Assembly: GCA_028023455.1 (NCBI GenBank)
Contig: JAQFVV010006272.1
Span: 3,575,127-3,639,126, forward strand
From: Epiperipatus broadwayi
Lineage: Eukaryota > Onychophora > Udeonychophora > Euonychophora > Peripatidae
DNA: 64,000 bases
Direction of reading: 5' to 3'
The position numbers and the translations under genes were made by a program. Positions 13,011 to 23,150 of the stretch are shown piece after piece. The notes beneath the pieces were generated by a model that saw nothing but the letters and a program-made list of their open reading frames with translations, was not told the DNA's origin and searched no databases. Position 1 is the stretch's first letter. Each line of letters begins with the position of its first letter.

Positions 13011-13245
13011 TTAGATCTGCCACACCTTTTCGCATTTGTATCATTCTGCTGATAACTTTGTGATCTTGTGATCTGACCAAATAACATGTACACTTGGATC
13101 TTGTACAAACTTAAAATTATAAATTCATCAAAATGGACCATGTGTACATGATATTTTCACAAGACTTAGCAAAGTTATTAGCAGTGTGAATACATATATG
13201 AAAAGGCATAGCAGTTCTAATATGTGACAGAAATTGCATCATATG
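13004..13245. mobile_element. Small foldback (MITE-like) element
   Basis: CATATTAGATCTGCCACACC near 13008 reads outward-in against GTCACATATTAGAACTGCTA (reverse complement of about 13210-13230). The inner parts TAACTTTGTGATCTTGTGA and the complement of TTCACAAGACTTAGCAAAGT also pair. Arms are about 110 bp and diverged. It lies inside the right PLE arm, so it is younger than that arm. Confidence 0.6.
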
Positions 13246-13360
13246 AAATCTAACAATACTAAAAATATGAATTTCACTCAAAAATTAATCTTAAAAAGTA
13301 CATTTTTAACAATAGTAAAAATATTGATTTGATATAAAAATGTAAAATACAACACTCTAT

Positions 13361-13446
13361 TATGCAATTCCCAAATGCTACTTTAAATGCAGACTAATAT
13401 GGCATGACATTATACAATTCCCAATTGTAACTTTAAACATGGACAA
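13361..13446 (+). repeat. Short tandem duplication (50-bp period)
   Basis: TATGCAATTCCCAAATGCTA (13361) recurs as TATACAATTCCCAATTGTAA (13411), each followed by a CTTTAAA block. Confidence 0.7.
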
Positions 13447-13639
13447 AATAATCACTAAATTACAAAATATCCTAAAATATTAAAAAAACATAACATATAC
13501 ACATTTGGTACTTGCTATGTAATATATAGCAGGAATTGTTGTGATGAAACAATCAATTTGTCTGTTCTACTTTTTTTTAAGTGGATAAATTTTTTTCTCA
13601 AAATGGAGACTAAAAGTACAATTTTTATTTTTGCCAAAA

Positions 13640-13966
13640 TGCACACTTACTTAACGTGATTGTATTTGTGGTTCACATGAAAATAATCATAACTGCATTT
13701 TGTAAATCAGCACTTTTATAGGCCTTCCAACAGTTGGTATAAATCATCAATCCCTCTTCCACATTTTGTTTGATGGCTTCCATGAAAATTGCCACTGTTC
13801 TATCATTAATGGTCATGATAAAATACTCATTGGTCTCCCCTCACAAGCCCCCAAACATTCACTGTTTGGAAAAAAAATCATCCAGCTTGGTTATTCCTTT
13901 TTGTGAAAAGGCTCTCACCAATTTCAACGATTTTGTTAGGGTCTCCAATTTTATATTTTCTTGAAA
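13640..13966 (-). pseudogene. Merlin / ISXO2-like transposase fragment, catalytic residues lost
   Basis: Minus-strand reading gives, in order: VEIGESLFTKRNNQAG (family: E-x-D-E-S/T-x-F-x-x-R-K-x-N-x-G-R), a FGG-like turn, EYFIMTINDRTVAIFMEAI (family: F-x-x-x-V-x-D-R-T/S-A-x-T-L), LMIYTNCWKAY (family: I-x-S-D-x-W-x-A-Y), and NHKYNHV (family: V-N-H-x-x-x-F-V). This is the DDE domain of Merlin elements, relatives of bacterial IS1016/ISXO2. The first catalytic Asp is now Gly and the second is Asn, and stops interrupt the frame, so it cannot transpose. It sits inside the right PLE arm. The N-terminal part may extend to about 14400 but is too eroded to delimit. Confidence 0.7.
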
Positions 13967-14796
13967 ATATAAAACAGCATTTATTTCAGTAGTGGATAGA
14001 TTCCAAATTATCATTTTGTACTGTTTTTAAAAGAAAAAAAAGAAAAAGACTATTAATAAGGAAATTATGAAAATGAAATCAAAATGAAAAATACATATAC
14101 TCATTTAAAACTACGAATACAAATGAAATAAAAATCTTTGAATTATTTAAAAAATGCAATTTCCAGCACTAAAGATATTGTCAGAATGAAATCTGGACAA
14201 TAACTGAGAGTGTAAAATTATTACAAAAAACATGTAATTGGATAAAATTAGATGAGATTGCAGGATTTATTTGATGTGATCACAAGGTTACACATTTATT
14301 GTGGATGTGGAAAGGTGTACCATCTTCTCTATGTTGTAGAACTAATACATAAGTACCTTCATTATCAATGGAAAGGATGCTCTTAATAAAATCTGAAAAT
14401 GTAATATTAATTATAAAGTGTGTGCATTGAAAAAAACAATTCATGAATTTGAATGAATTTTTATATAATAAATTCCAATATTCATTGGATAGATTTAAAT
14501 CTGGTATTTGCTGAACATTCAGTTATTTGTAATGAAAGCTTGTGCTTTGGAAGTCTTACAACGGATTAAGTTAAATAAAAATAAATAAAAGAAGGAACAA
14601 CAATAATAGATAAATTTTATGAAAAACGATTTGAAGAAAAATCAAAGGTTCATATTTTATAAATATGGCAGACAACTTATTAAATAATATAATTGTTTTA
14701 ATATACATAAATTTTGAAAAATTGGCCATTCACATGGAAATGTTAATGTTCTGCACTTTAATGAGATTTGCTTTTTAAAATTTAATTGTTAAATGC

Positions 14797-17700
14797 TACT
14801 CAAGATATCATACATTCTGTAAGCTGCCTATATTGAATATCGTAGAGTTTATTCCATAGTTTTTTGTCTCTATATAAGGGAATCATAGGATAATATTTAA
14901 CATATATATACTTATCATGGTCATGATGTGAATCAAATCCAAATGACATTAATTAGAAATTTTTTCAGGTTTAGGCATTAATTCATATCCAACTCTGATG
15001 TCATTCAGTTATTGTGAAAATAAAGATCTTAAATAAAATAGTAAATAATGCCTTTTTCTGTTTTTCTTTGGATAGCTGCCAGAGGTACCTTTTGGCAGTG
15101 ACCAATTAATGATTGTTTTACTTTACTTTATACGTACATAAATGTATGAATATGTTTGTAAATGATTTAATTATTATAAATTAACAATAAAGTTTTCCAT
15201 CTTGAGGATAGTTTGCTATTATTTGACAATTTTTAACACAGCTCATATCTGGAGCTATATTATTAAGAGTATTTCATTAGAAATTTCATTTTAATGAAGA
15301 CTTTTACAACATTAAAATTTTATAAAATAATAAGCAAAACTAAGGTTACATTTTCATGTGAAATGTTATTTTTAATTGATATTACAAGTTGATGCATGAG
15401 AATACTGAAAAATAAAAGAACTATAAAGAAGATTAATCTGTAGATATTGAGTTTAAGAAATAATAAAGTGCGATGATAATATATATATATTTGCTGTTAA
15501 AAATGAAAAAAAAATCTAAAATTATAAGCTGACAGGGATTAACATGATGCTATTAAATAAACTTAAAAATACTTCAGAAGCTTAAAAAATAATGAAAATA
15601 CCATAAAAAGGTTTTTAGTAAAAAAATGTATCAATTTATAACTACTTCAGCAAAAATGAGTTTACATAAAATTGTAATTCTGACATATTTATTTTACGGA
15701 AGTAAAACGCTATACTTTCACAATATAAAACAACTGGAAATATTTTATATAAGAATATTCCGTAATGTTCTGAAAATGCAGTAGTAAGATTAAATGACCT
15801 ATTATTATGGTCTGCAATTTTTTTATTTACATGATTGTCAATCTTATTATTGTGGGCACATATTTCATAAAATGGGTATGTAAAATAAATAAGTAATAAT
15901 GTATTTTCTAAAAACGTTTTTTTTTTTTTTGCTCAACTTGAATATGATTCTCATAATAGAAACGGAATCATGCTTTAAAGATTATTTAGGGATATATTAA
16001 TTATTCACATTGAGAGAATTGATTGAGAGTAAATATAGTAAAGAGTTACAATTAATCAAAATATCAAAGTCTTCCAGAAAAAAAGTTTGCTGCAAAAGTC
16101 TAAAGATTGAAACACAAAATTAAAAAGTGGTGCATGTGAGAATATTTGTATTTCAAGGATTGATTTTATAAATAATGTCTTATCTTTAACTTCTTTATGT
16201 CTATTTTATGTCTGGATTTAATATGACCTTATTCATTTATTAATGATGGTAATTATTCATTTTGCAGGAGCAACTTAATAAATTGATAGAATAAATTAAT
16301 ATTGATATAATGTATTGGAAGAATTTAACCAGAGTGATTGGTGACAAGTGATAATACCGTTAGCAACTAATTGCTTGTAAAGGGCAATGAGGGAAAGAGA
16401 GAATAGCTTTTTTATAAAAAACGATTCATCTTTCTAAATTACTTTATATTTATTTAACAGAAAGTATTTTATGGATTAAAATTAGAAGCAAGAAATATAA
16501 AAATAGTTTATATAAATCATTTATATAGATTTTTCATATAATGTGATTGTTTCTACAAATTATGGTTTCCAATTGCAAGATGTCTTGTAAAAACCAACAT
16601 ATAAAAGAAAAATGTAGGATCATAGACAAATATTAAAAAATTGGTAAAAAAAAAAAAAGAACTTTAAAATGAGTGGAAACATTATGGATGAAATCAATAA
16701 TAAAATTAAACTTGAATGAAATGCTTTACTATAAAGAATTCAATATTGTACATAATATGCCATGTATATGTAAAGAAATGTGTTTCATAAATGATTTGTC
16801 ATTTTTATGAATCTAAATCTTGAATACTTAATAAAAAAAACAATGTGAAGACTTTTAATTACATTGCTAAGTATGAGGATTTACGTTAAATTTAATGTGG
16901 AATTGAAAGTAAAATAAATGGATGAGACAACCAATTGTTATAAATAATAACCTTAAATAATAAAACATTGAAATCATTGTTTTTAATATCTTGTTCACAC
17001 AGATGAAAATATTTGGACAGCTGAAGTGTCAAAATAGATTTCAAGATTTTAATAAGATATTTAAGTATTCTGGAAGTACATGTTGGAAAAAAAGCTATAA
17101 ATACAAAGCACAGATATTTATTCTGCAGTAAACTAAATATTGTTAATGTTTTCATTTTAAAATATACAATAATTATTTTTAATACAGTATGATTATTCTC
17201 TTAAATTAATTCTCTCAATGTTTAATTCAAAATTCTTTTGAAGATTTTATTTTCATAATTATTTTTTAAGAATAATTTTATTAAATGTATGTACACAAGT
17301 ATATCTGTTTGTGTGTATACTAAATTCTTTGCCTTAAATGAAGCTATCTTGATGATATGTTACTCCAAATGTAAGATAAGTCTTGATCACTTTTAAGTTG
17401 TTAGTTTTCAATATTTAGCATAATATCTTAAACTTTAGAGAACTCTTTACTTAAATTAAAATTCAATCAAAAATAGGTATTTTTCAAACAAAAACTCTTA
17501 TGATGAAACTAAGGATTTAAAAACTTTATATGATTTTTAAAAAATGTAAGAATCTTTGAAATATTTTAGTGAATGACAAAAGAAGAAAAGTCTAAAATTG
17601 AAATAAAGAAGTTTTCATATTTGTTTAATAAAAGCAAGCTTCACTTGATGTGTTTATCTTGCTAGTTTAATAAGAAATGACTTTTAAGATTTCATATAAT

Positions 17701-18296
17701 TTAATGTCTTTACTAAATGTAAACAAAGCTTAGATATTTTTATACATTATAACTAGTCTTATATTTTTGATGTAATTCTAGATACTTATTAGAAGAATAA
17801 GAAAGAGAGAAGATGGAAGCAAATATAAAATCTGTGAATACCAAATATATAATGAGTAAATTTGATTACTAATGGTGCCACTGAATAACATTTACATAAT
17901 ATTAGCATGTACAAAAAATATGCCTTCAGCCATGATGAAACCTTTATCAACTGTATAGCTATTATGGTTTAAGTTATTACAAGGTTTTTATTTTCTAAAT
18001 GTATTTAGTCTTGTGATGGTCCATGCATTGTGCATCTTTACATTAACATTTTGTTAACTTAGAAAATAAAATTCTTATTGATGAAAATTGCCTCTTCTAT
18101 TTTTTTTCATCAAGCAGAACACTTACATTATTGAAAGGAAAATAAATATTTTATTGCAGTTTAATTTATTCATTTTCAATCATTATGTTTTTGCTTTAGT
18201 CTGCCCTACATTATGCTTGTTAAATATTTTTTTCAAAAAAATACATATTGATGCTTCAATGAGTAACTTTCCATATCATTAGTACTGTTTAGCATT
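14797..18296. other. AT-rich sequence, nothing recognised
   Basis: About 3.5 kb without a supported gene. Small frames (for example minus 16892-17155) are compositionally ordinary for AT-rich non-coding DNA. There is one short hairpin at about 15077-15097 (TGCCAGAGG ... TTTTGGCA). Confidence 0.5.
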
Positions 18297-18529
18297 TTTA
18301 TAGACATATTAAACAACCACCATATTTCCCCATTCTTTTTAAATTAATATAAATAAAGATACAATAAAAGACAATTGATATATATAGGAGATAGTGACCT
18401 GGGCCAACTGATGAGTGCTGGTTCAGCATGAAATGCATCTTGGAGATCATTTGTCTTTTATTGTATCTTTATTTATATGAATTTAAAAAGAATGGGGATG
18501 TATGGTGGTTGATTAATATATCTATAAAG
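18297..18529. mobile_element. Foldback element with hammerhead motif in its loop
   Basis: A 78-bp left arm (18297-18374) and 79-bp right arm (18451-18529) are about 85-90% complementary. For example AGATACAATAAAAGACAA at 18357-18374 pairs exactly with 18451-18468, and AAGAATGGGGATGTATGGTG pairs with CACCATATTTCCCCATTCTT. The 76-bp loop between them holds a complete hammerhead core. There is no coding capacity. Confidence 0.85.
18395..18449 (+). ncRNA. Hammerhead ribozyme candidate, type I (family 2)
   Basis: Core box CTGATGA is at 18408-18414. Stem II GTGCTG/CAGCAT closes a GTT triloop (18415-18429), followed by GAAA (18430-18433). Stem III is only A-T plus the self-complementary TGCA (18434-18437), followed by T16.1 and C17 (18438-18439), so predicted cleavage is 3' of 18439. 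The inner stem I pairs CCAA (18404-18407) with TTGG (18440-18443). An outer stem I pairs TGACCT (18395-18400) with AGATCA (18444-18449), one mismatch, across a GGG bulge. All invariant core bases are present. HHRs with minimal stem III are known from Penelope-like elements and metazoan retrozymes and tend to work as dimers. Confidence 0.75.
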
Positions 18530-18801
18530 ATATTATACATGGGAAAGTGAAAGGTGAATAACTCCATGTGTGTGTATGTTTATAATTAAAAAATGAGATA
18601 TATTAATCTTTAACTGAGATTTAAAGTTTATATCTGTGTTAGAGATAATCTCTAGTTTAGAAAATGATTAGTAATAATCATTGTTGTATTTATCTAAGGT
18701 GAATGGTATCAAAGTTGTGAGTGGAGTGAGTTTGACAATAGTAAATAAAAATGTAACAATTTAGCATTTTTCTCTAAATTACATGTAATGTGTATATATA
18801 A

Positions 18802-19021
18802 ATACCAACACGCTATGCTTATTCTTTGTTGCCCATGATTATGAGAGCTAAGTTCTCTTGAAAGCGCTCGGGCATTATTATTTAGATATTATAATTATTT
18901 TGAGTTTATAATATATTGTTATTTAATCCTGATGAAGCTCGGTTGTTGTGCGCGTATTTGCGCATTAAAATTATATACATGTATAGTAAGCACCTGAGTT
19001 TAATAATTTCTTTTTACAATT
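18802..19021 (+). repeat. Left pseudo-LTR of the PLE
   Basis: Identical to 21379-21598 except at four positions (18811, 18870, 18954, 19017), all transitions, with no indels. The repeat ends 9 bp before the ATG of the RT frame and probably supplies promoter and 5' leader. It contains a CTGATGA box (18929-18935) followed by a TGCGC/GCGCA hairpin (see findings). Confidence 0.95.
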
Positions 19022-19030
19022 TTCGTTAGT

Positions 19031-20665
19031 ATGGAGCAAGCTAATAAAGATAAGCAAACATTAAAGGTTTGTATTTCTGTGTGTAAACTACAACAAAGCC
19101 TCAATTTTTTGAAAAGATGCAGCGAATTTAAAATATTGCCGAATTTTTGTAATTTAAAAATAAACAAATCAATTTATAATCGATACAAGATTTGCAAACA
19201 AGTAAGTTTTTATCTTCTGAATTTGGTCAAAAGAGGATGTCAGAGTGCTCTGAGGAAACAGATTAAAAGGAAAAATAAAATGGTACAAGATGTATTAATA
19301 CCTCAGTATATTAGGAATAAATGCGATAAATTAAATATCATAATGCAAAAGAAATTTGGAAAAAAGTTGGCATTTTTAGCTAATAAGCAAAATATCCAAA
19401 TTGTAGAAAAGAAGAACAATGTTTTTGTTAATCTTACAGATAAAACACCAAACGAGGAAATAATAGAGGTACTGAACAAAGGCCCTAGATTCGTTGATAG
19501 CAATTGGTGTTTTCCGAAGTTTGAATTAATAGCTGATATTGAAGCGGGGTTGAATAACAACCCAAATAAAGATATGTACGTAACACAGATTGCCAAGACC
19601 ATACACCAGAATACACTCAAGATTAATACAAATAACTGGAATACAAAATTAGCGCACACTAAGAAATTTTTAGATACTGAACGAATAGTCTGCATGAAGG
19701 AAGATAAGGGCCAGAGATTTGTGCTTATGAGTAGAGAAAATTTTAACTTCAAAGTTAACCAGCAAATTGAAAAACTGCAATTCAAAAGAATAGCTAGTTT
19801 CAATAATAACTTGAACAGGGACAAATTTATTGCCTCTATTCTCAAGACACATTGTAACAAAGCTATATCAAAAACGGAGTATTATAAACTATATCCTTCT
19901 GCCACTATTCTACCATGGATTTTTGCAAATGCAAAAATGCACAAACCCAATGTTCCTTTACGCTTAATGCTGGATTTTGGGGGTGCACATTATTTTAGCA
20001 CAGCTAAATTAATAAATCGTTGGCTGATTGACAGTATTGGATTTGGAAGATATACTATAAAATCTTCATTTGAATTTGTAGCCAGAATTAAGGACAAAAT
20101 TCTAAACCCAGAAACTAAAATTGCAGTGCTTGATGTCACTGAGTTATACGGATCAATTAATAGAAATAGGTCCATTGATATAGTAAAAGAAGAGCTTATG
20201 AACAACGACGTGGATCAAAAAAAGATAGCTTTCATAATTGATTTCTTAAAATGGCTTAACAACAACATTGTGGCAACATTCAATAATCAATGTTACCAAA
20301 TGAACGATGGATGGCCGATGGGATTACCCATGAGTGGTATCATCTCAAGTATCGTACTTAATTATTTTGAAAAAAGTATTATTCCTAAATACGAACAAAC
20401 ACTTAAGTTAATTGTATACACAAGATACGTTGACGACCTTTTCATCGCTGCTACTGAAGAAATTATAGATAAAATTAAACAGGACATACAAGACAGTACG
20501 CAGCTGAAGCTAAACACAGAAATGGAAGATCGTGAAGGGAAAACTAAATACTTGGATATGTATGTGCAAAGAGAAGATCAAAGACTAAATTATACAATGA
20601 TTACTAAAACCAATAGAAAAAAGAGACAATATTCAACCTTCTTCAAACACGCCTTCTATTCATAA
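19031..20665 (+). CDS. PLE reverse transcriptase (N-terminal part of interrupted ORF)
   Basis: The 544-aa frame makes cDNA from element RNA, primed at a nicked target in the nucleus. The N-terminal ~150 residues are basic (many Lys/Arg) as expected for nucleic-acid binding. RT motif A is AVLDVTELYGSI with catalytic Asp at residue 368. Motif B is NDGWPMGLPMSGIISS, near residues 420-435. Motif C is YTRYVDDLFIA, with the Y-V-D-D box at residues 466-469. A KYLDM segment follows, as in motif D/E. PLE RTs are related to telomerase. The ATG at 19031 is the first in frame and lies just after the left pLTR. The frame ends early because of a shift around 20636-20645; downstream protein continues in another frame. 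The RT core itself looks intact. Confidence 0.92.
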   Translation: MEQANKDKQTLKVCISVCKLQQSLNFLKRCSEFKILPNFCNLKINKSIYNRYKICKQVSFYLLNLVKRGCQSALRKQIKRKNKMVQDVLIPQYIRNKCDKLNIIMQKKFGKKLAFLANKQNIQIVEKKNNVFVNLTDKTPNEEIIEVLNKGPRFVDSNWCFPKFELIADIEAGLNNNPNKDMYVTQIAKTIHQNTLKINTNNWNTKLAHTKKFLDTERIVCMKEDKGQRFVLMSRENFNFKVNQQIEKLQFKRIASFNNNLNRDKFIASILKTHCNKAISKTEYYKLYPSATILPWIFANAKMHKPNVPLRLMLDFGGAHYFSTAKLINRWLIDSIGFGRYTIKSSFEFVARIKDKILNPETKIAVLDVTELYGSINRNRSIDIVKEELMNNDVDQKKIAFIIDFLKWLNNNIVATFNNQCYQMNDGWPMGLPMSGIISSIVLNYFEKSIIPKYEQTLKLIVYTRYVDDLFIAATEEIIDKIKQDIQDSTQLKLNTEMEDREGKTKYLDMYVQREDQRLNYTMITKTNRKKRQYSTFFKHAFYS

Positions 20666-21326
20666 ATTAGCTGGTATAGCGTCTTTCTTGCATAGGAATG
20701 AGCAACTTTGCAGATTTGAATTGGACAAAAGAGCAAACTTAATCTTATATAGAAACGATTTATTAGATTTCGGCTTCAAGCACTACACAATTGATAGGAA
20801 GATTAGACAATTTTACAGTAAATTAAACAGCAATGTTATTAAGCAGCAGAAAAATAGAATTTTGTTACCATATATTGCAACTACCCATAGAAAGTTTTAC
20901 TCAGTGTTTAATAAAGAATTTCAACTAAGCTTTCATACACCCCCTAATACAAATAGAATTATTAATAACACCAAAGACATTATAACACCCAACAACACCT
21001 CTCAGGCTGTATATAATATTTCATGTCCAGAAAATAACTGCATGGCATCATACTACGGGGAAATGAAAGCAACTCTTTCTACAAGACTATCCCAGCACAG
21101 ATATTCTTACAATAAGGCCCAAGTAGACCCAAATTGCAACTCAATATTTGCAATACATCAGAAATCAGCTGGTCATGCATGTGAACCTAAAAATGCAAGA
21201 ATAGTTTGCAGGGAGAGAAATGACATTAAGAGAAAAGTTAAAGAAGCATGTTTTATTGCTATTGATGATAAGGCTATGAATAGGAAAGATGCGTGTTACA
21301 AAATCTCTAAGAAATGGATCATTTAG
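20601..21326 (+). pseudogene. PLE linker and GIY-YIG endonuclease (frameshifted C-terminal part)
   Basis: This frame overlaps the end of the RT frame by 65 nt and carries the rest of the PLE protein. It includes an SSNTPSIHKLAG segment typical just after PLE RT cores, a basic linker, then the GIY-YIG domain: AVYNISCPENNC (family G-V-Y-x-I-x-C), YYGEMKATL near 21051-21077 (family Y-I-G-E-T), and STRLSQHR with the conserved Arg at 21084. A FAIHQKSAGHACEPKNARIV block (family S-A-x-x-x-H-x-x-x-x-G-H) and KRKVKEACFI follow near the C-terminus. Relative to family consensus, GVY is AVY and YIG is YYG, so nuclease activity may be altered. The domain would nick target DNA to prime reverse transcription. 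A single-base change explains the shift. Confidence 0.88.
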
Positions 21327-21378
21327 AGCTGACGCATTTATTTTCAACTAATTTACATATATCAGCATATTTTAGCAT

Positions 21379-21598
21379 ATACCAACATGCTATGCTTATT
21401 CTTTGTTGCCCATGATTATGAGAGCTAAGTTCTCTTGAAAGCGCTCAGGCATTATTATTTAGATATTATAATTATTTTGAGTTTATAATATATTGTTATT
21501 TAATCCTGATGAAGCTCGGTTGTTGTGCGCATATTTGCGCATTAAAATTATATACATGTATAGTAAGCACCTGAGTTTAATAATTTCTTTTTATAATT
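21379..21598 (+). repeat. Right pseudo-LTR of the PLE
   Basis: Copy of 18802-19021 at a constant offset of 2577. At three of the four differences the left copy has CG while this copy has TG or CA. The stop codon of the endonuclease frame (21326) lies 52 bp upstream. Confidence 0.95.
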
Positions 21599-21599
21599 A

Positions 21600-22916
21600 T
21601 TCATTTTTTTATAATTATGGGAATAATCTTATTTCTTAAAAATACAATTTAAAAAGTCTTTTCTTTGAATTTGGGGTCAGTGAGATTTGCAATAACTGTA
21701 TAAATTAAAGATTTTTGTTTTACTTCTAAAGAAGGAAAATGGATTCCTGGACTGTAATACTTTTCTTGATGGTATTTTTGTCAGCTATTTATTATGGAAT
21801 ATAAAAAGTATTAAATATTCATCTTTTTTCTTCTTTTATACTTAGAAAAGATGGGACTTTAATAAGAGGTTTACCATTGGCTTCATTCATCACTATAATT
21901 GACATATTTTCAGTAGTTGATGAAAAATCAATAAATGTTTTTTTATATAAAATATAGAAATTTTTATTCTGTAATTTGTTTATAACTCATATGATAAAGT
22001 TAAAAATAGGATACATTAAATGGTATTCAAAGAAGAAAAAAGTATGATGATCTTTATTATCTTGTTACAAATCTTTGAGTTTACATGATTATATTGGGTG
22101 CCACACAAAGTTTAACTCGTCATTTTACTCTGTGAATATTGATTCACAAAGTATAACTGAGAAATTGAAACCGCAATGGACACATCATCCCCCCTATCCA
22201 GAGAAGGAGAAAAACAGTACCTGAAACAATCCTCTCATCCCAGTTACCTCCTATAGATCTCCCCAACCCACAGATTCTCCCATCTAGATAGCAAAGAAAA
22301 GTGAAACTAAAAATCAATAAATGTTTTTAAATCTTATTCTATATGAAACAACATTTGGTATATTAAATTAAACCTCTGATTTTAAAATAACCATATTATA
22401 ATTGAAGAAATATATATTTATGATTGTAGTTATAATTTATTGAGGCAAAGATGATGTAGCCAATTAGCACTGATGAAATTAATATTAGTAAAGGAATATT
22501 CTGCTATCAATGCAAAATTAAATTAGAAAATTCAAAAATTTTGTAAAAGTGTAATTAATAACCCCCCAAAGAATCAAGATCTTGATTTATTTGTCTGATA
22601 ATGTTTAAAATAATCTAGTGAGATTATTGTACCTTTGTCTTCAATTAGTGAAATAGATCAAACTCACATGTGTGTATATATATAATAAAATGTCCCATTA
22701 TTGAACAAATTATTATAATAAAATTGTAATAAAAATAATAAACCATAATGATGATAGTATATTTTATGAATAATAATCTTTTTTAAATTAAAACTGTTTA
22801 AAATTTAAATTTAGCAGAGTAAACGGCATTATCTTATATGTCTAGAGTCTTGAATGTTAACATTTATACATTGTTTTTTTTTTCTATGATAAAAATTTAA
22901 CATTGTTTTTTTTTAA
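21600..22916. other. AT-rich sequence with one GC-richer insert
   Basis: No gene seen. The 20-base string AAAAATCAATAAATGTTTTT occurs at 21923-21942 and again at 22309-22328, flanking 366 bp that include a notably C-rich patch (22186-22290). See findings. Confidence 0.5.
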
Positions 22917-23150
22917 TTAAAATGTCTTATTTCTGTTAATCAAAATTTCCTTCTTAATTTCTCTTTTATTATGGTTTCTTCCTTCATGAATAATCTTAGT
23001 ATTTTTCAGATAAAAATTAAAAATAAACTTACATGGTTTTATATGATCAAAGAAAGTAGACACCATTATTAAATCATTACTTTCCTTATTTTTTTTTGTA
23101 TATTTATGTAACATTTGATGCTCTTATAACCTTTTCACAAGACTGGATCT
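22917..23150 (-). pseudogene. PLE endonuclease C-terminal fragment
   Basis: Minus-strand reading gives LRSSLVKRL, a stop, then EHQMLHKYTKK, followed by FFDHIKP, KNTKIIHEGRNHNKREIKK and EILINRNK. This order (R-L-x-E-H, S-A-like/H, then an isoleucine-rich strand and K-R-x-I-K-E-A-x-x-I) is the second half of a PLE GIY-YIG domain and its tail. The complete PLE has the same order (TRLSQHR ... ARIVCRERND ... KRKVKEACFI). No YIG half is preserved, so the fragment is truncated at its 5' side. Confidence 0.6.

Larger units (their letters stand above)
10800..14796. mobile_element. Head-to-head inverted pair of Penelope-like element fragments
   Basis: The left arm (10800 to about 12100) and right arm (about 12130-14796) are diverged reverse complements, judged roughly 75-80% identical by eye. 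Landmark pairs: GATTTAACAATTAAAATTT (10799) with its complement near 14775-14793; TAAGTTGTCTGTCATAT with its complement near 14667-14684; AAATAGAAATCTACTTCAAG with 12560-12580; CCATTTATGTGTAAATT (11352) with 12861-12877. The left arm encodes PLE protein on the minus strand and the right arm on the plus strand, so 5' ends face inward. The right arm carries about 1.4 kb of later insertions (13.0-14.4 kb). Head-to-head and partial inverted copies are a known habit of Penelope elements. Confidence 0.75.
18802..21598 (+). mobile_element. Penelope-like retroelement, nearly complete
   Basis: A 2.8-kb element flanked by 220-bp direct repeats (pseudo-LTRs) that are 98% identical. It encodes a reverse transcriptase (19031-20665) and, after one frameshift, a GIY-YIG endonuclease (open 20601-21326). 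Direct terminal repeats, an RT with Y-V-D-D and a C-terminal GIY-YIG together diagnose an endonuclease-positive Penelope-like element. The low pLTR divergence implies a rather recent insertion. No clear target-site duplication was found next to either repeat. Confidence 0.92.

Noticed and set aside
16892-17155. 87-aa minus frame as a gene
   Set aside because: Low-complexity Leu/Ile/Ser composition expected from AT-rich DNA; no start context, domain or splice signal.
19303-19860. 185-aa open frame opposite the PLE reverse transcriptase
   Set aside because: Shadow of the sense RT frame; hydrophobic antisense composition and no motif.
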